Assembly (NCBI RefSeq): GCF_030247185.1 | Contig: NC_080572.1 | Location: 170,692,975-170,756,974 of the forward strand | DNA length: 64,000 bases | From: Malaya genurostris | Lineage: Eukaryota; Arthropoda; Insecta; Diptera; Culicidae | Direction of reading: 5' to 3' | Shown: piece by piece, positions 1 to 11,403 of the stretch | Layout: each line of letters starts with the position of its first letter | How positions within the stretch are numbered: the stretch's first letter is position 1 | Program-made: the position numbers and the translations under genes | Notes under the pieces: model-generated | The model's database searches: none | Seen by the model: the letters and a program-made list of their open reading frames with translations, nothing else | What the model was told of the DNA's origin: nothing

Positions 1-949
1 TGGTATCTTTCGATGTAACCGCTTATTCCCAAGTGTCCCAGTGAAGGACTCAATCAATCTGTTGGAAGATTGGTTACTTCAACAAAATAGGAGTAGTTCA
101 TGGAAATGCAAAGTACGGTCTTATCTTACTCTAACCCGGCTGTGCATGGATGTAAATTATTTCAAATTAAGAGGGGAATTTTATAAACAATTACAAGGGG
201 CACCAATGGGTAATCCACTCTCCCCGTTTTTATGTGAATTATTTATGGCAAACCTTGAAGATCTTTTAAACAAGTAGAGATTATTACCTGGTGGAGGAGT
301 AGTGGATATACGTAGATGATATATTTTGCATCATCAAACGCAACGATTTATCAAACTTCTTAGAAATAATTTATAATTTACATAAAAATATTAAATTCAC
401 CTATGAGGAAGAGAAAGACAACAGTTTACCTTTCTTGGATATTCTTATTGTCCGGGGAGCAAAATTCTTAACTTTCGAAATATATCGGAAGCCTACCAAT
501 ACGGACCGTGTCATACCAAATACTTCTAATCATTCCCATCAACACAAAATGGCAGCATTCGACCATATGATTCTCAGAATGCTATCCTTGCCCCTTAGAA
601 AAGATGCTGCGATAAAAGAGAAAAACTTTATTTTCGAAATTGGAAAGTTCAATGGATATCCAGAGCATACAATTCAAACCATCTTCGATAAAAAAATTAA
701 TACTGTTGAAAAAACAATCACTTACAACTTTGACTCCCCCCTTCTGAAAATTTTAAAAGAATATCGGTGGACTTCAATCGAAATATTTCACACCCATTAA
801 AATCAAAACTAAAAAATATTGGTTTAGATTTAGTGTTCAGCAGTATGAACTACCAATTGAAAACTTTGCTAGGTTCTACAAAAGATCCTACAGAGAATTT
901 GAAAAAGACTGGGGTATACAAAATCTCGAAATACATATCTGTATTATAA
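1..949 (+). pseudogene. Penelope-like element reverse transcriptase relic
   Basis: The conceptual translation reads as a Penelope-like (PLE) reverse transcriptase, cut by the left window edge. In order I see SFDVTA near base 8, the QGAPMGNPLSPFLCELFMA block near 196-255, the catalytic YVDD at 309-320, LPFLDI near 427-444, and IYRKPT followed by an H-rich stretch (NHSHQHKMAAFDH) near 480-560. These blocks are distributed over three frames: a stop at 275-277 and frameshifts near 30, 280 and 790 break the gene. The last recognisable residues, KTGVYKIS at about 907-930, are the very start of the GIY-YIG endonuclease domain that PLEs carry C-terminally; the rest of that domain is missing. This is a dead, 3'-truncated copy. 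PLE identity is well supported by motif order; the subfamily is not determined. Confidence 0.85.
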
Positions 950-2639
950 CATTTGATACACTTTCGGAAAAATAGTGACTGTGAAAATAGTGACTTTGTG
1001 AGAGTGTAATGACGTGACATAGTGGAATTCAACGGTACAACAACAGTACTATTAGTGAGAATATGCTACTAACAGCTCAAACAGAAATTTAGTTCATTAC
1101 TTTTCAATTCACGCTCAATATCAATATCAAAGGTTGACTTCAATTTTGATACATAATATAAAATTAGTTTATAAAATAATGAGACGTATTTTTTTAATTT
1201 TATTTTTTCATCTTATTTTCTAATTCTTGAAAAAGTGCTCGTCTTTTGTTCAGTGCATATTTTTTAGAGTGCCCGATCAATTTCCTATGACTTCTTCTTC
1301 GACACCATTCTAGGACAAGTAACAATTTCCGAGCTACAATAAGGTGAAGAACGGCGCAATTCAACAAAAAATGGGTTTGTTCTAATTTCAAGTTTAAATA
1401 TTTGGAGGCTACTTCTACGGAAAGGGTTGCTAGTGTTTAAATCACTATTTTTCGTCAAGAACTTGAATTCGTGAAAGTAACAAAAATTGTTTCAGTTGTC
1501 AATAACGTCAATGTGCTGGTTTCAATTTCGGAAAAAAAATATCGGCCTTTTTTCATAATTAAATTGTTTCGGTTTAACTAATAACCCTACAAGTAATGAG
1601 AATAAAACGTTCACTGCTGATAGAAAAAGGAAAATTGAATAACAGGCTTGATTTGTTGAAGAGAAAACAAAACTTTGTGCGGCGTTTGACATTAACTAGC
1701 TATTCAGTTCATTCTAAAGCGGAATAAAACTCCGTAATAACTTAATCTAGTAACAGGTCAGGACTTAGCTGACTGGTGTCGACCAATCAAATAACTTTTT
1801 TTATTCACACCGGTAGAGGTAAATTTATTTACCTCTCGCCCGAAGCGATGCAACGTCTCCATCGGTATAGAGTCGCATCCGTATGGAGGTGGTCACTTTT
1901 CTGGGTAGGCGTATGAATTTGGTATGACGAATAGCTGTGTGAATAATGGATTCGTTTTTCACCACAGGAAAAAATGACACTGTTCAACCGAGCAGCAATA
2001 CACGAATATTTATGGTCGTGCTCGTGGATTCAGGTGAAATTACCACAGTTCGGATGCCAATATTCCGCAATCCAACAAACGCGTAGAAAATCAGCGAAGA
2101 AACAGTTCTTGAATTTTCATGTTTAGTGGTAGGTAAAGGTAATCATTTTAAGGAATTTACAATAAGCAAATTTTCAACGAGTACAAATCACATTGAGTAA
2201 TATTGGTGTTTCACTTAATTGATCACCATTCATGCAGTCGTAAATGATCCAGACAAATACATTTTCATTTGTTAAATATTTACAGCCTTTATTTGATTAC
2301 TTTCTTTATCGGGTGTGTGGACACATCGACTTCCTCAGGATGGGAAAACCCACACTAGGAGCTAGTGAAATCCATCTACAGCGATGATGACTCCAACATA
2401 AGTTATATATTTTCTCAGAATACTCTTCTTTCGAGAATGAGAATCGTTCATAATGCAATTCTTATTTCCTGTATATAATATCGCTAGAGTTCAAAATCGA
2501 AGAAAAAAAACATAATACACAGTTACTTTTTCTACAGTGCATTCTTTAGCGAATAATTTTTTATAGGATGAATGAAAGTTAATTAGATGGATAATCTGTC
2601 TTCAGTTATTGGAATGTCTTCCAAACAAGTGCTTCGGAC
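950..2639. other. No gene recognised; AT-rich spacer
   Basis: I see no coding sequence in this stretch. Short open frames (for example 1200-1391 minus) lack motifs and start or splice context. A small inverted repeat, GAGGTAAATT paired with TATTTACCTC, lies near 1815-1836. Confidence 0.5.
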
Positions 2640-2960
2640 TGCATGTCGTAAAGGACCAAACCGATAAACCGATATGGTGACAAAATCGACGACGAAACGT
2701 ACATTATAGCGGACTCCAAACAGATATCCGGCCTATAGTTTTCCTTTGGTTAGCGCGCCAGGATGTTCCGGAGAAATTCCAGAATAAGAAGTACTTCTGA
2801 AGTGCCTACTGTCCATTCCCCACGAAGCTGACACTCTGGTTTGGCTGAATTTGGTATCAAGCCGTTACACCGGTACCAGAGTGGTACGAAGCCAACGTTG
2901 CTGTTTTTGTGCTGAAGGAGGTAAATCAGCCAAATTCAACAGTCTTTTAGGCGATTATTA
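2640..2960 (+). pseudogene. ITmD37E (DD37E mariner) transposase relic
   Basis: Scattered pieces of a DD37E-type Tc1/mariner transposase can be read across frames. The first catalytic block appears as DDETYIIADSKQISG near 2687-2731, then DVPEKFQNKKYF near 2762-2797. A later block, PEWYEANVAVFVLKEVNQPN, is near 2866-2925 and matches the EWY...FVPKN.NPPN segment of the better copy at 38379-39591. The second catalytic Asp region and the Glu region are not readable. Frameshifts and stops throughout mark an old inactive copy. No inverted terminal repeats were found. Confidence 0.7.
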
Positions 2961-4189
2961 GGAGACAGTTATTGAAAACAGAGAATATCTTCAAAAAACT
3001 ACAAGAATTTGAATAAAAAGTGGATGGAAGTTTATTAGTAAGATGGTACAAGTGTTGCACCAGATTTGGTGGACAGCGTTAAGTCTTTAGTGCGAGCATT
3101 TAATCTAGAAGAAAAGATACTTCTTCTGAAATTTTATGATGATCACACGAGTGATTGAATACTAAAATGTTTTGAGATATGCTGTACTCCGAATTAAAAT
3201 ATATGTGAAAGATATAACGTTTGCTTCACAGAGAGCGAAAGATAAGCGTGAAGATTTGTGCGGGACGTTGGAGGCGGATGAGTCTCGCTACCAGGATTTC
3301 ACACTTGTAGTGGGAGCTATGCAACTAATAGGTTTTTACCAATCATTACCAACGTAACACGTCTCCTTACGACAAGACGCAACCAAAGTATCACTTCCAT
3401 TTCTCATTCTTTCTTCAGTGTATTGAAATTCTGTGAAGTTGGATATGAAGAGAGTCTAAAATATGACAAATCAAAGGTATGAAATTCTAGAACATCTTTG
3501 GAAACCAAAACTACTATAGCAACGAGCACCAAGAGGTAAAAATCATTGTGTATCGTTTTCTCGCATTATCGATACTCGAAGCTCCGGTTGAATATCGATA
3601 CTGCACAGTATATGATTCTTACTGAAAACCGAAAATTACTGAAAGGGTAAACAAAAGAAAGAACATAATTTTGAAACCACTATTCCACTTTTGTCGTTGA
3701 CTGGACATGGATCTCGTTCTCAAAATTTACAAGCGGAGCTGAGAGTGACATTTATATTTCGGTCTATTTTAAATCAATGCAAAAGACTTTTATTGGCTCT
3801 GGTCATCGGATTGGTGGAGTGTAAACGCAACCTATTAGCGATTGGGAGAACGCAGATTCGAAACCTGCTCATCACAATGCATATTCAAGACGTTTTTTGT
3901 TCTTTAGTTTCCAATGTTGTCCAAAAAAATATATTAAACCTATTCTTAATCCACTGAGTGGTGTAATAATGACTTTCTCTTGTCATTGACACAGTCTCAT
4001 TGAAGTTTTTTTTTCTTGTTTTATTATGATAATTTCTGACACGAATTTGTGCTCATTTTCGATACAAATCCAATCAGATAGTTCACAAGTAATTGGTTTT
4101 CCCAGTTCGCCCAAAGTTATTGATTCATCCATATCCGAGAAAATTTAGCGGTAATGAGTTTTGTCGTTTACGCCACTTATACTAAAGAC
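2961..4189. other. No gene recognised; spacer with old repeat sequence
   Basis: No supported gene. The part after about 4080 resembles the dispersed repeat seen again near 5220-5350, 32240-32340 and 28500-28620 (phrases such as 'cgagaaaat...gtttac/tgtcggttac' and 'ccggaa...gaag'). This suggests the mariner copy at 4190 was inserted into that repeat. Frames at 3172-3357 and 3691-3957 show no recognisable domain. Confidence 0.4.
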
Positions 4190-5122
4190 TGACCCAGAAA
4201 GTATGGACGCAACAAAAACCGCTGCCATTTCGCAATGGTTCAGAATCTGTCAATTTTTATGACTGCGTCCTGTTGTTTACACTCTTCTCTAACCACTTGT
4301 GCAGTTGTTTATTCGTTTTCATTAGTTTGTTCCGAAATGCGTGGACTTTCAGCAGAACAACGTCGAAAAATTGTGTACAAATGGTGCACAGAACGCGGAC
4401 TGTCACTGAGAAATATAGCAAAAATGGAAGGAGTAAGTGAAAAAGCCGTGCGAAATGCAATCAGGAGTTTGGTCCATCTAACCCTCAGTTGGATAAACGT
4501 ATACTGAAGGCGTTCGAGCAAAAAAAGGAGGTTTCAGTTCGGGATGTGGCCAAAAAGTGGCACTTCGAAGTCAAATGTTCTTCATGCTAAAGAACGTTTG
4601 AATCTTCGAACCTATAGGAAGCAGAAACAACCAAAACGTAGTCCGAAACAAGAAGCATCGAGGGTTCGAAAGCTGTGCAATACGATTCTTGCTGGAAATT
4701 TGAGATGCATAATCATGGACGACGAAACCTACGTGAAACTCGATTACAAAACCTTGCCGGGACCACAATATTATACGGTGCGAGAAGGGCAAGTGTTGGA
4801 ACAGTCCGAGACATCGTTTGAAGTCGAAAAATTTGGTAAGAAAGCTATGGTCTGGCAAACAATTTGTAGCTGCGGTAAGATTTCGAAACCTCTCATCACC
4901 ATTGCTTCAATGAACAGCGAAGTATACATCAAGGAATGTTTGCAAAAACGACTTCTACCCATGATTCGAAGCCACAAGGATCCTATTGTCTTCTGGCCAG
5001 ATCTTGCTTCTTGCCACTACTCGAAATCGACGGTAGAATGGTATACTACCAAAAATGTCAGTTTCGTCCCAAAAGACATGAATCCACCAAATTGCCCACA
5101 ACTTCGACCAGAAATCGAGTGA
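4190..5122 (+). pseudogene. ITmD37E-type mariner transposase, broken copy
   Basis: A DD37E transposase-like sequence starts with ATG at 4337 (MRGLSAEQRRKIVYKW), which is an N-terminal helix-turn-helix: NIAKMEGVSEKAVRNAIR. A frameshift near 4460 moves the reading to EFGPSNPQLDKRILKAF, and a second near 4545-4560 returns it to the frame that runs to 5122. That frame holds the first catalytic block (IMDDETYVKLDYKTLPGPQYY), MVWQTICSCGKISKP, and the second catalytic Asp in FWPDLASCHYSKSTVEWY. It then reads FVPKDMNPPNCPQLRP and ends where the catalytic Glu segment should begin, spoiled by an indel (RPEIE then stop). The C-terminus is missing. The protein differs clearly from the copy at 38379-39591, so it represents another DD37E lineage. 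The 5' end near 4190 is approximate; no matching 3' inverted repeat was found. Confidence 0.85.
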
Positions 5123-5124
5123 AT

Positions 5125-5177
5125 AAAATCGAGTGAAGAAAAATACCGGAAAAAAATCGAGTGAAGAAAAATACCGG
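5125..5177. repeat. Two-unit tandem duplication at the mariner 3' break
   Basis: The 25-base unit beginning aaaatcgagtgaagaaaaat occurs at 5125-5149 and again at 5153-5177, a period of 28 bases. It directly abuts the point where the transposase above is lost, so it may be part of the rearrangement that truncated it. Confidence 0.75.
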
Positions 5178-5502
5178 AATCGGAAGTGATATCCACTTGA
5201 TCTTCGACCTTGATTTACAATCCAATATTAGCACACATGAGCTTATTGAAATCGATTAAGTAATATCCGAGAAAATTGAGCGGAGAAAAAAATGTGTTTT
5301 GTCGGTTACGTCAATTATACCATCATATCTCCGGAACCGGAAGCGACAGCGGAAAGGGTCTTCGGAGCAACGGATTCTGAAACAATCTTATTGCCTTTCT
5401 ATAAAGAAAAGCAAAACGATTTAAAAATAAAAAGTTTACAGTTAAATCATTATTAATGAAAATTGTTATGAAGCCGTAGAGAGAAATATATATTGCATGC
5501 TG

Positions 5503-5656
5503 AGTTGGCGGTTCATACATAAAGCACTGGTCTTACAAGCCCGTTGCCGTATGTTCGATCCCCGACCTGGAAGGATTCTTAATGTCCGTAGGATCGTAGT
5601 ACTACTAACCTTGCAACGATTCTGTCCGCTATTAATCGGCTGCGAAATCTGTTGCA
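5503..5656 (+). mobile_element. tRNA-derived SINE (Feilai-like)
   Basis: This is one of three copies of the same SINE in the window (others at 30491-30673 and 37352-37553, both minus). The head is tRNA-like: an A-box-like gagttggcggttca, a central ggtcttacaagcc, and a B-box-like gttcgatcc. A non-tRNA body containing 'gacctggaaggattctta' and 'ggctgcgaaatctgttg' follows. RNA polymerase III would be expected to start at the internal A and B boxes. The name Feilai-like is from memory of tRNA-related Aedes SINEs and is unverified. Confidence 0.75.
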
Positions 5657-6218
5657 TTCCGGTAAATTTTCGAGTAAACCTTGATACAATTTCGTTTTTA
5701 ACTGTCGATTAGTGTTTGCAGTTACTTCTGGCTTGTAAAGTTTGTAGTATAGAAAACCGTTCTGATCCCATGATCTGGCGGGAAATTCTTTGTATCATGC
5801 CGAAAGAGCAAAATTTCGCTCACCGTTTTTCGCTTTTACTACTATCTATTATTAGGCACACAAGGAATCCATTTTCCGATCATCTGCATCCTTTCAATAC
5901 CGTGAAAATAATCAGGAATGACCTTCAACCTCTTTTCTTAAGTTTTGAAAAAAAAAAATTTTGAGAATACACCAGATCTGGACGTTTCATGTATATTTGG
6001 CATCAAAAATTTTAGTTACGTTACGCGGTTTTTTACGCGGTACGAATCCCATGCGTAAAATTCAGTGTACCAGAATTATGTGAACTATTATGCATTGAAA
6101 GTAACACAAATATTTGACGTACTCAACTTTTCATTTCGATTTCGATACTAATCAAATAGAATTTAGCTTAAAGTAGTGACAACACAAATCCGGATAATGA
6201 ATAATAACTATCGCTTAC
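5657..6218. other. No gene recognised; probable intron downstream of the SH3 exon
   Basis: AT-rich sequence without motifs. It lies immediately downstream (minus strand) of the splice donor at 6218-6213, so it is most simply intronic. A short duplicated 'ttttttacgcggt' occurs near 6025-6045. Confidence 0.4.
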
Positions 6219-6477
6219 CTCCTAATGCATCAGCGTCACGTTGCTTGTTGTTCAGCTTACTGTGCGACGAGGGTAGTGGCTTGAGAACTGTCACTGGCAC
6301 CAAGCCCTCCTGGCTGTCGGTGGAATTGATCGGTAGCCGTACTAGACAGAACTCGGGTGCCCCGGAACAGTTCATGTCAACTATCTCCACTTGGGCACCC
6401 TTGGTCACCGTCAACTCCGAGGAACCTTGAGCGGCAATATGATCCGCTATCACCCACGTCACCTCCGTTAAGCCACC
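6219..6477 (-). CDS. Internal exon encoding an SH3 domain (RhoGEF, trio-like?)
   Basis: On the minus strand a pyrimidine-rich tract ending in cactag precedes the exon, and the donor GAG|gtaagc follows it at 6219/6218. The 259-nt exon starts in phase 0 (GGT GGC TTA) and ends one base into a codon. It reads GGLTEVTWVIADHI, then an SH3 fold: SSELTVTKGAQVEIVD (the ALYDY-like and RT-loop part), EFCLVRLP (the W-position strand, here F), and QEGLVPVTVLKPLP (the G.VP..YL-like end). SH3 domains bind proline-rich ligands. The wording resembles my memory of the first SH3 of Trio/kalirin RhoGEFs, but I could not verify this, so no symbol is given. The flanking DNA shows no adjacent exon. Splice sites, phase and domain together make a genuine host exon very likely. 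Confidence 0.82.
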
Positions 6478-8084
6478 CTAGTGAAAAAAAGAAAATAGAA
6501 AAAAAAGAAAATGATTAATTGACGTTTCAGTTATACATTAATACAGGATAGGTAAAACACTACACATTTATGTTTTTCTCTATGAGGTGAAACGAAAGTC
6601 TTCATTTTTCATAATACAGATTCATAAATAATTCAAAAGATTTGTTATTGATTTTCTTTTATGATGCCATCGATACATTAAACCTATAGTAATCTAAAAA
6701 CCGAAGCAGTACGGTGTCGTGATGTGTATCAAGTATACAATACAATTGACAGACTTTGTTGTATTCGTTAATGTGGCTCTTTTTTCAACTAAGAGAATTT
6801 ATGTCAGACCAATCGATTCACTGACTTTAAGGGGCTGGGATGCAATAGAAAATTAATAGTACCTATTATTTTTCCCCGGACAGAACCAGCCTAGAGGCCA
6901 TGTGGAATTCGACGATGAAATGAAAATTGTCATGAATAAATCCAAGGGGTTCCTGCCAAGGTAACCAGTAAGCACTAATAATGGCAATAAATTAGCCTTT
7001 TATGAGCACCAAAACTGCTTAAAGCTCTATATCTGCAATCTGAAAGCATATCTGTTGTAAATCAATCAGAATTCAGCAACAACAGGCATAAATAAGTATT
7101 ATCTATGAATAGCCGTAATTTTTGCCAAAGTCGGCCTTAACTGGTTCTCAAGTGCGATTGAAATGCCAATTGGTGATTATTTGCAGTCATAACGCAGCAT
7201 TAGTGTGTGCTTATTGGTTACCGGGGTGGTTCCATATCGTAGAAAGCCACAATAGCAGATATTCCACTGAATGAATTTATATACAATATTTACTAGTTAA
7301 GCAGACATGGACTTTTGTAGTACAGTCGATTAACTGACTTGCTTTATGATCTAATGTTTCTCGGTTCAAGTGGTGCAGTTGCTATCGATTTTTTGTTTTT
7401 TATTTCATTCAGCCTTGTAATTTTCAAATCACACAATTTTACATGTTCTTGAATATAAATTTGTGCTCCATTTATATGCATCTAAAAAATCACAAGAGTC
7501 ACAAGAATTTTTCCAACTGTGTGACTTCGTTTAATAAAATCAAACATCTCCCAAGACTGGATTTAAATAGTCGACTTTCCGTTCACACGATATCTTCCGA
7601 AGTTGATCTGTGATACATCTGAATAATGCATCACATTGATCAAGAGACTTGTTTCAAGTGCGTGAACCTCTGATACTATGTGAATGTTTAATACTTACAG
7701 TTACTTATAAACATACATGCAAAAAAACAAGGTGTTTCTTGTTGTCTTTATTAAAAATAAAATAATAAAATCTTTTCTATACATACTAGAGGCTCACGCA
7801 CTTCTGTGTACAGCGTCGAATAAAATAAAAACTCGTGTCGATTGGATCAGTTTATTTTATCAAAGAGAAGCATCTTCGAAAACTATGACTTTGGAAGTTT
7901 GAAACCATGTTCTCAGACAACATATCGATCGATTAAAACAAAAAATGCAAAATTGATTTTTTCATAGAGTACCCGAGAGTCGCCTTAGACTCGTCAGTGT
8001 CAAAACAGTTTGTATTGAACTCTTATGTCACCTAGCAGTTCAACATAAATCGTGCTTGGAAGTACAATGAGGATTTTACAAAAT

Positions 8085-8380
8085 ATGAAGAGAAGATGAA
8101 TTATGGGCTACTTTCCGGAAAAAAAAATCTATGGAGACATTGGTCAAGATGATGTCTCTAGGAAGATCAAATTAGGGTTTTCCGATAAATTCGCCAGAAA
8201 GTTGATGATCTGATAAGGTATTTGCAACTGCGGACAAAAACCCCACATTTTCGTGACAAACAAACCCTGAAAGTGTATTCTTTGTTGAAGATGAGTGGAA
8301 AGGTGGAAAGTTCAAAGAAAAGTTCGAGATTTCATCAAAATGATTTTTTTTCTTTAGAAAGCAACGAATGATCTTAATTT
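8085..8380 (+). pseudogene. ITmD37E transposase relic, short
   Basis: Fragments match the DD37E transposase of 38379-39591. DKFARKLMI lies near 8185-8212, followed by GICNCGQKPHIFVTNKP near 8217-8268 (compare GICSCGKK...VFVTNKT). A KFKEKFEI-like piece near 8311-8334 resembles the C-terminal GKIREF. Both acidic catalytic segments are absent or unreadable, with stops and a large internal deletion. It is a decayed copy on the plus strand, antisense to the inferred host gene. Confidence 0.65.
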
Positions 8381-9402
8381 TGAATACTCAACAATGTTGT
8401 TTCATAAACATGGTTTCAGCAAAAATCGTTTCTGCGTCCAGATATTAAACTGTACAACAACTCGTAAATTTCAGATAGCGCGAAGAGCAACCGTGTTGAT
8501 TCCACCGTGGATTCCACCCATGTGAAAAGTCTGGGTAGAAAAACGCCGTGTAATAGCGTGCACTATCTTTTTTCATAAGACAGTTTGCTTTCGTGTCTCG
8601 TTCGATACAGTCAAATACAGTCGATACAGTCAAAAGTGGTTTGTTTTTGATCGGAACGACAAAAAAGTGTTGTGAACAATTTCGATTTGAACCAAAAGTC
8701 TTAGCATATGAGCAAAGGAGTTTGCCTACCACACAACAACTGAACATGGCTCACAATGCATTATACATAAAATATCACGTGGAGCAGAAAACAGAAACAG
8801 CTGGATCCGCAACACTACATAATAATGCGTACAGCCTCGAGCATGAAAATGTTGTACACAAAATTATAATGTTCGCAGAATATTGTGCTACAGAAGTGCG
8901 TATACATCGCCTTTGAGTACACAGGACGCACCATCCAGACGGGACCTATTGAAATGTTGAATAACTCCACCATTTTTGACGGGCAGAAATTGTAGCGATG
9001 TACATTGAAAAAAATCGTTCAATTGTAAAAAAAAAGAGAGACATGCTCAGGGTGGAGGAAATGGTAAACGCGTATGAACGGATTGCATAAGAACGCTGTC
9101 TATGAGCATATCTTTATCCAAAAAATCATCTTTTCTGTGAGTTTCTCATTCATTTGGTTTTTCCAATATATGTTTCCACTCAGTCATTGCAAAACTGAAC
9201 TTATTTATGACAACTTTACGTCAAACCAACTAAAAAAATAAATCGTTAACTAAAAGGTAATATCACAGCGGAATTTGTATATTTGTTTTATTGTTTCATC
9301 TAAAAACAAAAGTCTTTATCAATCTAGTGTGAAGTTATAACTTTTTAAACAAACTTATATGACAATTCTCACAAACTGTTATGTACTGACAAGTCGAAGA
9401 TC

Positions 9403-10352
9403 ATCAGTTCGTGCTCGCATCTCACACGACGCAGTCGAAAATCATTTACGGTCGCAAATCATATACGGTCGAAACAACAGAAACAAAGACAATACAGTAC
9501 AGTGAACAACGGAACGGAATGGTCAAATACGATTTAACAAAGCCGGAATCTTGGCCTACAAGACCAAATTCAATGTGTATAGATTTCAAGCGCTGCAAAG
9601 TTAGACCAGCAGCAAATGAAATTGAAATCTTACTTAAAGAACGAATGCATCTAGACGCTAATAATGTAAGTGAGATTCAATTCAACAAGGCGTCTAACTG
9701 TGTGTACATTATGTTTAAACGTGAAAGCGATGCAATTGCATTCGCTTCGGTTAACAACGAGGTGCACAGTGTTGAGTGTGACAACATTAAATACAAAATC
9801 CCTGTGCACATGGTGGACAATGCCATAGAAGTACGCGTGCATGACCTTCCCCCCGCAGGTCACCGATCAGTACGTTCGGGAGAATATGTCGCGGTACGGT
9901 GAAATCCTTTCCATCGAAAGGGAAGTATGGCGGAATTTTTTCCCCGGTATCCGGAATGGCGTGCGAGTGGTACGTATGCATCTACGTAAGGCAATTCCAT
10001 CTTACATCATTTGTGGTCAAGGTGGGACACATCCGTGTAAAACGCTGATTACCTATGAAAAGCTGGTTACATGCCAGTTCTGTGAACAACCTGCACACTA
10101 CGGTAAACCTTGCACCGAAACTGCAAAAAGGACATCTTCAACCAAAGACAACGAATACTAGTGAGCGTAGTATTCATGTTTTACCATCAAACCAACCAAC
10201 AACTGCAACCAATGTACAACAAGGCGCCTCTACAGCAACTAGCAATGAGCAACTAGCAACTGCGAATAACAAGGAAAACGAAAAGAAGACGGAAATCAAC
10301 AACAAAACCACCGATGCGGCAATGGATGACGAGACGAGTCACGAACAATCTC
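9403..10352 (+). pseudogene. LINE ORF1 (zinc-knuckle protein), broken copy
   Basis: This is a close relative of the intact ORF1 at 51266-52228 (minus). The shared 5' start 'cagttcgtgctcgcatctca' is at 9405, and the ATG of MVKYDLTKPESWPTRPNS is at 9519. The product has an RRM-like N-terminal part (IEILLKERMHLDANN...CVYIMFKRESDAIAF), a central ERVWRNFFPGIRNGVRVVRM-like region, and one CCHC knuckle (CQFCEQPAHYGKPC, C-X2-C-X4-H-X4-C), followed by a polar T/N/E/K-rich tail. Frameshifts near 9850 and 10060 break it over three frames. Similarity to the sibling stops at about 10352 (after DETSHEQS), and an unrelated 3' sequence follows, so the copy lacks the sibling's tail. Such ORF1 proteins are RNA-binding chaperones of non-LTR retrotransposons. 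The clade is not resolved. Confidence 0.8.
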
Positions 10353-10689
10353 TAGTTAGTGTCTGTTCATCAATTTTGTAGTCGAACACAGTGAAATGTA
10401 ATCACATGACATTTTACAATACTAATCACAAGATGGTTTCATCGAGACAATGCGACAAATGTATCCAGCAGTGTTTGAAGATGGGTGTAATCCTCATAAT
10501 TGCGAATTACCAAATACAGTTTCAGATCGTTGAAAAACAGTGCGAACAGAAGGTGACAAGAAGGTCTCGTGGAGTTTCTGATTTGTTTGTAAACGGGTAT
10601 GAAACTGAGGATCCAAACGGTACTCGTAAGAATCTACCGCACAAGGAGGAACTAAGCTTTTCGACGAACTAGAATTTGCTGCTATTACA
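10353..10689 (+). other. Unrecognised sequence downstream of the ORF1 copy
   Basis: An open frame at 10391-10672 (93 codons, C-rich start CDKCIQQC) has no family I recognise. It may belong to a longer parent LINE or be unrelated flank. No promoter, splice or ORF2-like RT motif is visible. Confidence 0.25.
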
Positions 10690-11325
10690 CCCGAAATGGA
10701 TCGGGGTCATTTCGCCGAAAGCCATTTCATCGAAAGGTTTATTTCGCCGAATGACATTTCGCCGAACGGGCCACTTCGCCGAATGCCATTTCGCCGCAAG
10801 GGTCATTTCGCCGAATAATAAAATCGTAATTGGAATTGATTTAAAATAAAGACAAATGAAAGATGATAGCGTTAACGCCAGTTTTGTCGACTTACAATTG
10901 TACTTCTTGAATAAAAATGTATTCTTGTACTCTTCAATAAAGATTGATTCATGAACCTCAGAACGGAGTTCCCAAGAAAACTTGTTGACTATTAGCTACT
11001 AAGCATCAAAGCAACTGCATAGGTGTATCTACCAGGCAAATGCATGTGGTATATTTCGTTTATTAAGTGAAAATGAAAAAATATTCAATGCGGCTACGCC
11101 ACATCGTTTTGGTTCATGTGCTGCCGGACCTCGAAACCGCTTGTTCGGACCTAACTAAAGCGAAGAAACCTAGCTTTAAATAGACCGGGCAAACGAGGCT
11201 GTTACAGGTTTGTATGCAAGAGACCGCCGCTTCCGACCTATTCGGCGGAATGACCTATTCGGGGAATCGACTTTCGGCGAAATGGCAAAAAACGACTTTC
11301 GGCGAAATGACCCGCTCCCTCCCCC
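10690..11325. repeat. Foldback/MITE-like element with TTTCGCCGAA arms
   Basis: The left arm, 10705-10818, is a minisatellite of about seven 15-17 base units with core catttcgccgaa. The right arm, 11235-11320, carries the same core in inverted orientation (ggcgaaatg). The outermost parts pair as 'gggtcatttcgccgaaag' on the left against its complement on the right. The 400-base middle has no gene. Inverted arms made of short tandem repeats are typical of foldback-type elements. A decayed relative is at 13940-14015. Confidence 0.7.
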
Positions 11326-11403
11326 CGAAATATAGTCAAATACAATGCAAAATACTAAAAAAGGGCCGGTTTTGTGTGCCTAATGGAGACTATCATTTGG
11401 TCG

